Shown: piece after piece, positions 1 through 7,896 of the stretch
Position numbering within the stretch: the first letter of the stretch is position 1
How the letters are laid out: each line of letters starts with the position of its first letter
DNA from: an uncultured Oscillospiraceae bacterium
GTDB lineage: Bacteria; Bacillota; Clostridia; Oscillospirales; Oscillospiraceae
DNA: 20,367 bases
Assembly: GCA_934572325.1 (NCBI GenBank)
Contig: CAKTKT010000034.1
Coordinates: 1-20,367, forward strand
Direction: 5' to 3'
Position numbers and translations under genes: made by a program
Notes under the pieces: model-generated
What the model was told of the DNA's origin: nothing
What the model saw: the letters and a program-made list of their open reading frames with translations, nothing else
The model's database searches: none

Positions 1-63
1 AACTTACCCATGAGACCCCTCCGCTGGCTGTCTCCCGCTGAGATCACTGTACAATATGTTTGA
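1..63 (+). CDS. Possible C-terminal end of an IS transposase/integrase (5' partial)
   Basis: The plus-strand frame open at the left edge encodes 20 residues ending in RPLRWLSPAEITVQYV before a TGA stop. The RPxxxLxxxxPxE pattern close to the C-terminus resembles the tail of DDE transposases/integrases of the IS3 or IS30 type, where a 'RPHxxLGxxTPxE' motif is common. Only this tail is in the window, so catalytic residues cannot be checked and no terminal inverted repeat was identified. The surrounding AT-rich composition differs from the GC-rich genes that follow, which fits a mobile-element remnant. It could equally be a chance open frame. Confidence 0.3.
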   Translation, partial: NLPMRPLRWLSPAEITVQYV

Positions 64-87
64 CAAACCTACAAATCCGCATATAAA
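60..87 (+). promoter_or_regulatory. Sigma-A-like promoter on the plus strand, AT-rich left region
   Basis: A perfect TTGACA (60-65) is followed 16 nt later by TATAAA (82-87). Transcription would start near 94 and run rightward through about 300 nt without a usable ORF to the hairpin terminator at 395-443. AT-rich DNA gives false promoters easily, so this is moderate evidence only. Confidence 0.4.
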
Positions 88-394
88 AGCCGGAATGTGT
101 GTAGCGTTACAATAGCTGTGAGACCAAGGGGATTGGAAAAAGCGATGAAAAGCGAGTAAATTCGTTAAAATGAAGTGACCAAAACAAACCATTAACTGAA
201 GGACTCAATCGCCATGGATAGTATAGCGCAAGTATAGCGATATTTGCCGCATGAAATTACAACAAACATAGGAGCGCTGCGTATTTTTTTTAGGGCTCTA
301 TACACGGCTTGAAATCGCATACGACTTGAAGAATGACTTTATAACTCCCCTAATTCTAAGACGGCAAGGGAACGGCTGACGCTGGGTGTATCAT
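64..394. other. AT-rich non-coding stretch, possible small RNA
   Basis: There is no credible ORF on either strand: plus-strand ATGs run for 3-8 codons before a stop, and the 62-codon minus-strand frame has no recognisable content. The stretch contains an imperfect 11-nt tandem repeat (AGTATAGCG at 220-228 and 231-239) and a T8 run near 284. It lacks the conserved core sequences of tmRNA, RNase P RNA, SRP RNA or a tRNA. It is bounded by a good plus-strand promoter and a plus-strand-competent terminator, so an untranslated transcript is possible. It could also be intergenic debris next to an insertion sequence. Confidence 0.3.
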
Positions 395-443
395 AAAGAG
401 AAGAAGCGCAGCGAGCTGCTCTTCTTCTCTTTTAGCTTTTTTG
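395..443. terminator. Intrinsic terminator, probably bidirectional
   Basis: A perfect 12-bp stem (395-406 with 421-432; AAAGAGAAGAAG / CTTCTTCTCTTT) encloses a smaller GCAG/CTGC stem. On the plus strand it is followed by TTTTAGCTTTTTT, a good U-tract. On the minus strand the U-tract is short (CTCTTT) but preceded by an A-rich run. It therefore can end the long tyrS operon coming from the right and any plus-strand transcript coming from the left. Confidence 0.7.
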
Positions 444-489
444 TTTTGCTTCGCCCTAAATATTGGCAAGAGCCATATTCTGTATAAAA

Positions 490-1713
490 CTACGCTAAAG
501 TGACCTTCTTGAAGCTCTTTTTGCCGCGGCGGACGATAAGCCCTGTCTTGACCTCGTCACGGGTATAGGACTTTGCAATGTCCGTGACCTTGTCGTCATT
601 GACGGTGACGCCGCCCTGCTGCACGTTACGGCGCGCGTCGGATTTCGTGGTGCAGAGCCCGCACTTCACCAGCAGCGTCATGACGTCAATGCAGCCGTCG
701 GTAAAATCGCTCTCGGCAAGCGCCGCCGTGGGGATGTGCTCACTGTCGCCGACGCCGCCGAACAGCGCCTTTGCGGAGGCTTCCGCCTTCTTCGCCTCTT
801 CCTCGCCGTGGACGAGCGAGGTCAGCTCATAGGCGAGTATCTCCTTGGCGCGGTTGAGCTGGCTGCCCTCCCAGCCATCCATCTCGTCTATCTGCTCAAG
901 CGGCAGGAACGTCAGTATACGGATGCACTTGAGCACGTCCGCGTCCTCGACGTTGCGCCAGTACTGATAGAACTCATAAGGGCTGGTCTTGTTCGGGTCG
1001 AGCCACACGGCGCCCGCCGCAGTCTTGCCCATCTTCTTGCCCTCGGAGTTCAAAAGCAGCGTGATGGTCATCGCGTGCGCGTCCTTGCCGAGCTTGCGGC
1101 GGATAAGCTCCGTGCCGCCGAGCATATTGCTCCACTGGTCATTGCCGCCGAACTGCATATTGCAGCCGTAGTGCTGGAACATATAGTAGAAATCGTAGCT
1201 CTGCATGATCATATAGTTGAACTCAAGGAAGCTGAGCCCCTTCTCCATGCGCTGCTTGTAGCACTCGGCGCGCAGCATATTGTTCACGGAGAAGCAGGCG
1301 CCGACCTCGCGCAGAAGCTCAATGTAATTGAGCGGCTCAAGCCACTCGGCATTGTGCAGCATGAGCGCCTTGCCGTCGGAGAAGTCGATGAACTTCTCCA
1401 TCTGGCGCTTGAAGCACTCGGCGTTGTGGGCAATGTCCTCCCTTGTGAGCATCTTGCGCATATCGGTGCGTCCGGACGGGTCGCCGATGAGCGTGGTTCC
1501 GTCGCCGATGAGGGCGATGGGCTTGTTGCCAGCCATCTGCAAGCGCTTCATCAGGCACAGCGCCATGAAGTGACCGACGTGCAGCGAGTCCGCCGTGCAG
1601 TCAAAGCCGATATAAAACGTCGCCCTGCCGTTGTTGATAAGCTCTCTTATCTCGTCCTCGTTCGTCACCTGCGCGATCAGCCCGCGCGCGACAAGCTCCT
1701 CGTAAATACCCAT
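490..1713 (-). CDS. tyrS: Tyrosyl-tRNA synthetase (TyrRS)
   Basis: Charges tRNA-Tyr with tyrosine using ATP in the cytoplasm; class I aminoacyl-tRNA synthetase. The 407-residue length is normal for the bacterial TyrS family. The HIGH motif appears as HVGH (residues 45-48), the GGNDQW block is at 189-194, and the KMSKS loop is the usual TyrRS variant KMGKT (227-231). A C-terminal S4 RNA-binding domain occupies roughly 335-405. The ATG at 1713 follows an AGGAG about 9 nt upstream. It is the last gene of the long operon, 25 nt after the C_GCAxxG_C_C gene. No T-box leader fits in that gap, so the tRNA-responsive control common for Firmicute tyrS is not present directly upstream. Confidence 0.97.
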   Translation of the reverse strand: MGIYEELVARGLIAQVTNEDEIRELINNGRATFYIGFDCTADSLHVGHFMALCLMKRLQMAGNKPIALIGDGTTLIGDPSGRTDMRKMLTREDIAHNAECFKRQMEKFIDFSDGKALMLHNAEWLEPLNYIELLREVGACFSVNNMLRAECYKQRMEKGLSFLEFNYMIMQSYDFYYMFQHYGCNMQFGGNDQWSNMLGGTELIRRKLGKDAHAMTITLLLNSEGKKMGKTAAGAVWLDPNKTSPYEFYQYWRNVEDADVLKCIRILTFLPLEQIDEMDGWEGSQLNRAKEILAYELTSLVHGEEEAKKAEASAKALFGGVGDSEHIPTAALAESDFTDGCIDVMTLLVKCGLCTTKSDARRNVQQGGVTVNDDKVTDIAKSYTRDEVKTGLIVRRGKKSFKKVTLA

Positions 1714-1738
1714 TTTGGTTTTCTCCTGTATAATTATG

Positions 1739-2131
1739 TTATTTGTTCGCTTTTATAATACTCTCCGCCAGCTCCGCGCCGTGCCCGATAAGCTCGGCAC
1801 AGCTCACCTTCGCTGTTTTCAGATCTATGCAGCGCACACAGCCGTATTTTTCACGAAAATCCGCAGTGCACTGCTTTGTCAGCCTTGCGAGCTTATCCTT
1901 TGCCTCGCTGTCCGCGCCGTCGGCAAAGGGGTTTGCAAGCCCTATCGCCATCACCGCGCCCGAAATCGCGCCGCATATCTCGCCGCAGCGGACGCCGCCG
2001 CCGAATCCGCCGGACACCGCCAGCGCCGTTTTCTCGTCAAGTCCGGTATATCCGCCGCAGGCGCAAAGAACGCACTGCGCACAGTTGAAGCCGCGCTCAT
2101 GCAGCCTTGCCGCCTCTTCCTTTATTCCCAT
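1739..2131 (-). CDS. C_GCAxxG_C_C family (redox-type) cysteine-rich protein
   Basis: 130 residues with about ten cysteines: FNCAQCVLCACGG (16-27), RCGEICGAISGA (48-59, the family's C-G-x-x-C-G-A-x-x-G signature), then single cysteines at about 88, 98, 101 and 111. This pattern defines the C_GCAxxG_C_C family, a set of small cytosolic proteins often annotated as putative redox-active with no established reaction. A glycine-rich hydrophobic segment at 38-66 is typical and not a clear membrane anchor. An AAAGGGGGA Shine-Dalgarno precedes the ATG. It sits between recN and tyrS in the same operon; the neighbours do not reveal a substrate. The family assignment is firm and the function unknown. Confidence 0.9.
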   Translation of the reverse strand: MGIKEEAARLHERGFNCAQCVLCACGGYTGLDEKTALAVSGGFGGGVRCGEICGAISGAVMAIGLANPFADGADSEAKDKLARLTKQCTADFREKYGCVRCIDLKTAKVSCAELIGHGAELAESIIKANK

Positions 2132-2172
2132 GTTAAAGATCCCCCTTTCCGCAATATCGTCCGCTTCGTCCC

Positions 2173-3858
2173 TTACCTTGTCTTTGCCTTGAAGCGCTCC
2201 GCGGCGGTCATCTGCTCCTCCGCGCTGGCAAGCGTCGTATCCGTGACAAAATCGCCGCCGTGCAGCCGCGCCAGCTCGCGCCGCCTGCCCTCGCGGTCAA
2301 GCTCCGTCACCTGGGTATACGTTCTGCCGCCGTGCTCGTGCTTTGCGATGAGATAATGGCTGTCCGCCATGGCGGCGATCTGCGGCAGATGCGTCACGCA
2401 CATGACCTGCCTGCCCTTTGACACGGCGTACAGCTTTTCCGCGACGCGCTGCGCCGCGATGCCGGACACGCCGGTGTCTATCTCGTCAAATATCATCGTG
2501 CCGACGCTGTCGTTTTCGGCAAAGACATTCTTCATTGCGAGCATTATACGGCTCAGCTCGCCGCCGGACGCTATCCTGCTTATCCGCCCCAGCTCCTCGC
2601 CGGCGTTCGCGGACATGATGAAGCGCAGATTCTCCGCGCCGTTCGCGTCAAAGCCCTGTACATTCTCCACCGGCACGAACTCCACCGCGAAGCGCACCGA
2701 CGGCATATTCAGCTCCTTGAGCTCGCCGACTATCCGCGTCTCAAGCTCCGCCGCCTTTTCGCGCCGCCTCGCGCCGAGCTTTTTCGCCGCAGAGAGGCAG
2801 CGCTCCCGCAGGGCGGCAAGCTCGCGTTCGAGCTTTATGAGCCTGTCGTCGGCGTATTCAATGTCGTCGAGCTTTTTTCTGCACTCGTCGAGATACTCCG
2901 GCAGCTCGTCCTCGCTCTTGCCGTACTTGCGTTCGAGCTTGTTCAAGAGGGCAATACGGCTTTCAAGCTCGTCATACTCCTCCGGCGAGAAATCAAGGCT
3001 CTCGCGGAAGTCGCGTATGGTCTCCGCCGCGTCCGACAGGGCGAACGCCGCGTCGTTTATGCCGTTTGCGGCGCTTTCAAGCTCCGGCGCGATGGCGGAC
3101 GCCCTCGAAGCGTAATAGGCGGCGTTCTGCGCCATTGAGACGGCGTTGTCATCCCCGCCGTAAAGCGCGGAGAACGCCGCGTCGAGCGCCTCCGTCAGCT
3201 TTTCGCTGTTTCTTAGAAGGTCGCGCCTTGCGATAAGACCGTCCTTCTCCCCCGCCTTTATATCGGCGCGCTCAAGCTCCTGTATCTGATATTTCAGACT
3301 GTCGCTCAGGCGCTCCTTTTCTATCTCATCCATGCTGAGAGCGTCTATCTCTCGTCTTACGGCACAGTATTTATCGAACTGCGCACGGTACTCCGCCACA
3401 TCCGGCGCGAGAGCGCCGAAGCTGTCAAGGTACTGCATATGGCGGCGCTCATCCATAAGCTGCCGCCCGTCGTTCTGCCCGTGTATGTCCACGAGCATGG
3501 CGGCAAGCGCCTTCATCTGCGACGCCGTTACCGGCGCGCCGCAGACACGGCAGCCGCTCTTCCCGTCGGCGCTGATGCGCCGCTGCAAAATAAGCTCTCC
3601 GCCGTCCGCGTCTATCTCGTTGTCGGCGAGCCACTTTTCCGCGCCGGCAGCGTCAAACACCGCCGTGACGACGCCCTTTTCCGCGCCGCGGCGCACAAGC
3701 TCACGGCTGACCCTCTCGCCGAGGACGACGCCTATCGAGTCGATAATGATGGATTTGCCCGCGCCCGTCTCGCCGGTGAGCACGTTAAGCCCCAGCGTAA
3801 AGCATATGTCAGCCCTTTCGATCACGGCTATATTCTCAATGTGAAGTTCATTAAGCAT
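2173..3858 (-). CDS. recN: DNA repair protein RecN
   Basis: SMC-like ATPase acting early in double-strand-break repair, cytoplasmic and recruited to DNA ends. The 561 residues match the family. Walker A GETGAGKS lies near 29-36, followed by a long charged coiled-coil-prone middle (about 150-350), an ABC signature RIASGGELSRI, and Walker B MIFDEIDTGVSG in the C-terminal third. The ATG at 3858 encodes the typical MLxELxIxNIAVI start. It lies 37 nt after argR. In Bacillus recN follows ahrC/argR in the same order. The spoIVB gene that usually comes next is replaced here by the C_GCAxxG_C_C gene. Confidence 0.97.
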   Translation of the reverse strand: MLNELHIENIAVIERADICFTLGLNVLTGETGAGKSIIIDSIGVVLGERVSRELVRRGAEKGVVTAVFDAAGAEKWLADNEIDADGGELILQRRISADGKSGCRVCGAPVTASQMKALAAMLVDIHGQNDGRQLMDERRHMQYLDSFGALAPDVAEYRAQFDKYCAVRREIDALSMDEIEKERLSDSLKYQIQELERADIKAGEKDGLIARRDLLRNSEKLTEALDAAFSALYGGDDNAVSMAQNAAYYASRASAIAPELESAANGINDAAFALSDAAETIRDFRESLDFSPEEYDELESRIALLNKLERKYGKSEDELPEYLDECRKKLDDIEYADDRLIKLERELAALRERCLSAAKKLGARRREKAAELETRIVGELKELNMPSVRFAVEFVPVENVQGFDANGAENLRFIMSANAGEELGRISRIASGGELSRIMLAMKNVFAENDSVGTMIFDEIDTGVSGIAAQRVAEKLYAVSKGRQVMCVTHLPQIAAMADSHYLIAKHEHGGRTYTQVTELDREGRRRELARLHGGDFVTDTTLASAEEQMTAAERFKAKTR

Positions 3859-3895
3859 ACGGCGTTACCCCATCTCCCCTGAGGGGATCCCTGTG

Positions 3896-4345
3896 TCAAA
3901 ACAACAGCTCTATCTCGTGGAAAAAGCGGTGCGCTGCCTCGTTGTCGCGCATGGCAATGAATGCGGTGTCGTCTCCCGCGAGCGTGCCGACAACGCCATC
4001 GACGGTCATGTTGTCGATCGCGGAGCAGCACGCGGAGGCAAGCCCCGGAAGCGTTTTTATAACGATGATATTCTGCGCGACGTCATATGACACCAGACTC
4101 TCGCGGAAGATCGTCTTCAGGCGCGGGCTGAGGTCGTCCTTCTCCTGCGGGCTGGGGGCGACATAGCGATAGCCGCCGTGCGCAGTGAGCTCCTTTACAA
4201 GGCGCATATCCTTTATGTCGCGGGAAAGCGTCGCCTGGGTGCTCTTTATGCCGCGCTCCGCCAGCGCGTCAATGAGCTGCGCCTGTGTTTCAATGTCCTT
4301 ATGCGAGATAATATCGAGAATTACGCTCTGCCGTCCGTGCTTCAA
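3896..4345 (-). CDS. argR: Arginine repressor ArgR/AhrC (TTG start)
   Basis: Arginine-responsive transcription regulator of arginine biosynthesis and catabolism. The N-terminal winged helix (about 1-70) contains STQATLSRDIKDM, the recognition helix with the conserved Ser-Arg. The C-terminal oligomerisation and arginine-binding domain ends in GTLAGDDTAFI (about 120-130), whose acidic pair binds arginine. The chosen start is TTG at 4345, giving MKHGRQ... and 149 residues: a GGAGG lies 8 nt upstream. The longer frame from TTG at 4360 adds five residues but would begin inside that Shine-Dalgarno. It sits between nadK (10 nt from the SD-overlapping start) and recN, the standard Firmicute order. 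Confidence 0.95.
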   Translation of the reverse strand: MKHGRQSVILDIISHKDIETQAQLIDALAERGIKSTQATLSRDIKDMRLVKELTAHGGYRYVAPSPQEKDDLSPRLKTIFRESLVSYDVAQNIIVIKTLPGLASACCSAIDNMTVDGVVGTLAGDDTAFIAMRDNEAAHRFFHEIELLF

Positions 4346-4370
4346 TTCCGCGTCCTCCAAATACGTTTAT

Positions 4371-5216
4371 TTATGTCAGCTTCTCATATGCAATGTCATA
4401 AAAGCTCTTGCTTCCCATGCTCACCATCGCGGTGTATGTCGCGGAGCGCCTGACAGTTACAACATCGTCATTGGCAAGGTCAAAGACCGAATTTCCGTCA
4501 ACGGAGAGATACGCGCGTCTGCCGTGCAGCTTCTCCGTTTTCACGCTCACCGTGCGCACCGGATCGAGCACGAACGACCGCGCCCCCATAACGTGCGCAC
4601 ATATAGGGGTGATGATGATATTCTCCGTGTCCGGCTCGACGATAGGACCGCCGGCGGACATCGAATACCCCGTTGAGCCTGTCGGCGTTGCAAGGATAAT
4701 GCCGTCGCCGGAAAACGCCGTTATCGTATCCCCGTCGCACATGGCGGTCAGCTTGATGCAGTCGCCGTAGCCGTGGATGACCGCGTCGTTGAGCGCGCAG
4801 TCGGAATATACCGTCTCCGCGCCGCGCGAGAGCGTTACATCGAGCTTCATCCGGCGGCTGATCGGCGTATTGCCCTCCGCCGCCTTGACAACGAGCGAAA
4901 TATCCTCCGGCTCAAGCGCCGTCATGAACCCCTTCGTGCCGAGATTTATGCCGAGTATGGGCACGGGGCAGCCGTGCAGCGTGCGCGCCGCGGACAGGAT
5001 GGTCCCGTCCCCGCCGATGACGACGATGAGCGAGCACTCGCACGCCACATCCGCGAGCCTCCGCGTTTTTACCCCGTCCGGCACGACGCCCGGCTCGTCC
5101 TCGGCAAATATCGGGCACACCGCAGTCTCGTGCCCTGCCGCGTTCAGCAGCAGCGCAGTCTCCCGCGTGAGCTGCAAGCCAATATCCCGAAACGGATTCG
5201 GACATATTGCTATCAT
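4371..5216 (-). CDS. nadK: NAD kinase (ATP-NAD/polyphosphate-NAD kinase)
   Basis: Phosphorylates NAD+ to NADP+ in the cytoplasm. The 281-residue protein carries the GGDGT phosphate-binding motif (68-72), GINLGTKGFMT (89-99, normally GxNLGxLGFLT), the catalytic-site NDA (143-145), and the glycine-rich PTGSTGYSMSAGGPI block (178-192). All hallmark residues are intact. The ATG is preceded by AAGAGGTG at a normal distance. It lies 14 nt after tlyA and just before argR, as in many Clostridia. Confidence 0.96.
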   Translation of the reverse strand: MIAICPNPFRDIGLQLTRETALLLNAAGHETAVCPIFAEDEPGVVPDGVKTRRLADVACECSLIVVIGGDGTILSAARTLHGCPVPILGINLGTKGFMTALEPEDISLVVKAAEGNTPISRRMKLDVTLSRGAETVYSDCALNDAVIHGYGDCIKLTAMCDGDTITAFSGDGIILATPTGSTGYSMSAGGPIVEPDTENIIITPICAHVMGARSFVLDPVRTVSVKTEKLHGRRAYLSVDGNSVFDLANDDVVTVRRSATYTAMVSMGSKSFYDIAYEKLT

Positions 5217-5230
5217 ATCCGTACACCTCT

Positions 5231-6025
5231 TTACAGCGCCTCATGCGAGGCGGCAACGATCGTCGGCACGTCGATCACGGCGGACGGCTGTGCCGCGTTT
5301 TTCATGTGGCAAATGTATTCAATATTGCCCTCCGGACCTTTTATCGGCGAAAAGTCCAGTCCGGCAGCGCTCAGACCTATCGTGGGCGCAAAGTCGAGTA
5401 TGCCGCGCACGACCTCCTCATGAACCCTGAGATCGCGCACAACGCCCTTCTTGCCGACCTCCTCGCGTCCGGCTTCAAACTGCGGCTTGATGAGGCATAT
5501 AATATCCGCCCCGTCCTTCAAAAGCCGCTTGACCGCCGGAAGCACCAGCCTTACGGAGATGAACGACACGTCCATCACTGCAAGGTCGAGCGCCTCGGGT
5601 ATCTGCTCCTCGGTGACATAGCGCAGGTTTGTGCGCTCCATATTCACGACGCGCTCATCCTGCCTGAGCTTCCACGCAAGCTGACCGTAGCCGACATCGA
5701 CGGCATAGACCCTTGCCGCGCCATGCTGAAGCAGCACGTCGGTAAAACCGCCGGTGGACGCGCCGCAGTCGATGCACACCTTGCCCGCAGGGTCAACCGG
5801 AAAGACGCGCAGCGCCTTGTCGAGCTTATATCCCCCGCGGCTGACAAACGGCAGCGTCTCCCCGCGAAGCTCTATGCTCGCGTCCGGAGCAACCGCCATG
5901 CCGGGCTTGTCCGCGCGCTGACCGTTGACGAACACAACGCCGCTCATTATCGTGGTTTTCGCCCGTTCGCGGCTCTCCGTAAGACCGAGATCGAAAACGA
6001 GCTGGTCAAGTCTGAGCTTTTTCAT
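5231..6025 (-). CDS. tlyA: TlyA/YqxC family RNA 2'-O-methyltransferase
   Basis: SAM-dependent methyltransferase of the TlyA/hemolysin A family; relatives 2'-O-methylate rRNA. An S4 RNA-binding domain (about 1-60; MKKLRLDQLV...GVVFVNGQ) precedes an FtsJ-type Rossmann domain with the SAM motif DCGASTGGFTD (about 80-90), MDVSFIS, IKPQFE and a late EGNIEY, which together supply the K-D-K-E catalytic tetrad. The start is placed at ATG 6025, which overlaps the dxs stop as ATGA. The upstream ATG at 6049 lies inside dxs and adds eight residues atypical of the family. Translation is probably coupled to dxs, since no clear Shine-Dalgarno is seen. 264 residues. Confidence 0.93.
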   Translation of the reverse strand: MKKLRLDQLVFDLGLTESRERAKTTIMSGVVFVNGQRADKPGMAVAPDASIELRGETLPFVSRGGYKLDKALRVFPVDPAGKVCIDCGASTGGFTDVLLQHGAARVYAVDVGYGQLAWKLRQDERVVNMERTNLRYVTEEQIPEALDLAVMDVSFISVRLVLPAVKRLLKDGADIICLIKPQFEAGREEVGKKGVVRDLRVHEEVVRGILDFAPTIGLSAAGLDFSPIKGPEGNIEYICHMKNAAQPSAVIDVPTIVAASHEAL

Positions 6026-7875
6026 CGCGCACAGCACTTGGCGGTGCAAAGCTGCGCTGCCGCGTCGGCAATGCCCTGTGCGTCAAGCCCGTAGTCGCGC
6101 CAAAGCTCCGCCACGCTGCCCTGGGGCACGATGCCGTTTCCGAGGTTTATGAGCCTTGCCGCACGAAGCTCAAGCCCGTTCTGCGCACAGAGCGCCAGTA
6201 TCTGCTCGCCCATGCAGCCGGAAGCGCAGCTCTCCTCCGGCATAATAAGCCTGCCCGTCTTTTTCAGCGAGGCGAGCACAGCCTCAAGCCCGTTCGGCTT
6301 TATTATGCCGAGCTTTATTATCTCGGCGCTCACGCCGCGCGCTTCGAGCAGACGCGCACATTCCAGCGCATTATTGACCATCGTTCCGTAGCAGACGACG
6401 GTGACGTCCTCCCCCTCGCGCAGCACGGTCTCATGCTCGACATGGGAGGCGCGGTATTCGCCCTCGCCGCCGCGCGGATAGCGCACCGCGATAGGTCCGG
6501 TCTCGTCAAAGAGCGCCGCTTGGAGCATATCGTGAAGCTCCTGAAAGCTTGCCGGACACATGACGGTCATGTCGGGAACCGTGGAAAGATAGGCGACATC
6601 GAAAACGCCGTGGTGCGTCTCGCCGTCGTTGCCGACAATGCCCGCTCTGTCAACGGCGAAAACCACGTGCAGCCCCTGGAGCGCCACGTCGTGGATGAGC
6701 ATATCATACGCGCGCTGCAAAAAGCTCGAATACACGGCGAAAACTGGAAGCGCGCCCTGCTTTGCCATGCCCGCCGCCATTGCGGCGGCGTGACCCTCGG
6801 CAATGCCGATGTCGATACAGCGCTTGGGAAACTCCTTTGCGTAGCCGCTCAGCCCTGTGCCGGAGCACATGGCGGCGGTAATGGCACACACACGCCCGTC
6901 GCGCGCGGCAAACTCGCACATATCGTCGCCGAAGCGGTCGGAAAACGACGCGCCGCACTCATCTATAGCGCCCGTCTCCGGATCGAAGGGACCCACGCCG
7001 TGGTATTGATCCGGATGATCCTCGGCGTAGAAGCAGCCCTTGCCCTTTTTAGTGAGCACATGGACTATGACCGGCTGCTCCATGTCCTTGGCGAGCCTGA
7101 TGGCGGATTCCAGCGCCGTCACATTGTGCCCGTCAACAGGACCGAGATATTCAAAGCCCATCTGGCTGAACGTGTTATCCGGCAGCAGCCACGACTTGAA
7201 CCACTCCTTCACACGGTGGTTAAAAGCGTAGAGCGCCGGTATCCTTTTAAACGCCGACCTGTACCAGCGCTTGAAGCTGATATACGCGGGCTTATAGCGC
7301 ATCGCGCCGAGCAGATGCGACATGCCGCCGACGTTCTCGCTGATGGACATATTGTTGTCGTTGAGGATGATTACCATAGGCTCTCCGCAGGAGGCGGCGT
7401 CCTCGAGCCCCTCATAAGCAAGCCCGCCGGTCATTGCCCCGTCGCCGATAACGGCGGCGACCTCGTACTTATCACCAGTGAGCGCGCGGGCGCGCGCCAT
7501 GCCCGTCGCAACGGACACGGACGTGGAGGCGTGCCCCGTGACAAAAGCGTCGTCGGCGCTCTCATACGGCTTTGGAAAGCCGGAAAGCCCGCCGTGCTGA
7601 CGCAGTGTGGGAAATTGATCCCGCCGTCCGGTGATCATCTTATGCGTATAGCTCTGATGCCCGACGTCAAAAACAATGCGATCCACCCTTGTGTCATAAA
7701 CCCGGTGGAGCGCGACCGTCAGCTCCACCGTGCCGAGGTTAGAGGCGAGATGCCCGCCGGTCCGCGCAACATTATTTATCAAAAACTCCCGTATCTCGGC
7801 ACACAGCGTGTCAAGCTCACCCTCGCTGAGCGCTTTTATATCCTCAGTGGAGTTTATTCTCTCTATAATACTCAA
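6022..7875 (-). CDS. dxs: 1-deoxy-D-xylulose-5-phosphate synthase (TTG start)
   Basis: Condenses pyruvate and glyceraldehyde 3-phosphate to DXP, the first step of the MEP isoprenoid pathway; a thiamine-diphosphate enzyme. 617 residues, full length. Motifs seen: FDVGHQSYTHK (about 69-79), GHASTS (114-119), the ThDP/Mg motif GDGAMTGG...NDNNMSIS (144-179), then the DRAGIVGNDGxTHHG loop of the transketolase-like pyrimidine domain and a C-terminal domain. The start is TTG at 7875, giving MSIIERINSTED, the expected N-terminus, with AGGTGCAGGA just upstream; no better ATG exists. It follows ispA by 21 nt, so the two isoprenoid enzymes are made together. Confidence 0.97.
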   Translation of the reverse strand: MSIIERINSTEDIKALSEGELDTLCAEIREFLINNVARTGGHLASNLGTVELTVALHRVYDTRVDRIVFDVGHQSYTHKMITGRRDQFPTLRQHGGLSGFPKPYESADDAFVTGHASTSVSVATGMARARALTGDKYEVAAVIGDGAMTGGLAYEGLEDAASCGEPMVIILNDNNMSISENVGGMSHLLGAMRYKPAYISFKRWYRSAFKRIPALYAFNHRVKEWFKSWLLPDNTFSQMGFEYLGPVDGHNVTALESAIRLAKDMEQPVIVHVLTKKGKGCFYAEDHPDQYHGVGPFDPETGAIDECGASFSDRFGDDMCEFAARDGRVCAITAAMCSGTGLSGYAKEFPKRCIDIGIAEGHAAAMAAGMAKQGALPVFAVYSSFLQRAYDMLIHDVALQGLHVVFAVDRAGIVGNDGETHHGVFDVAYLSTVPDMTVMCPASFQELHDMLQAALFDETGPIAVRYPRGGEGEYRASHVEHETVLREGEDVTVVCYGTMVNNALECARLLEARGVSAEIIKLGIIKPNGLEAVLASLKKTGRLIMPEESCASGCMGEQILALCAQNGLELRAARLINLGNGIVPQGSVAELWRDYGLDAQGIADAAAQLCTAKCCAR

Positions 7876-7896
7876 AATTCCTGCACCTGATAGCTT

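Noticed and set aside
4..192. 62-codon minus-strand ORF at the left edge
   Set aside because: No recognisable domain and no clear ribosome-binding site; the AT-rich stretch has another possible frame on the plus strand.
736..1758. 340-codon plus-strand ORF opposite tyrS
   Set aside because: Same cause; no recognisable domain and no ribosome-binding site, while tyrS is complete.
3875..3887. Small inverted repeat TCCCCTGAGGGGA between argR and recN
   Set aside because: The 5-bp arms are too short for a terminator, and the element simply overlaps the purine-rich region before recN.
6433..7890. 485-codon plus-strand ORF opposite dxs
   Set aside because: Antisense shadow of dxs caused by GC-rich third positions; it has no family signature, and dxs motifs on the other strand are complete.
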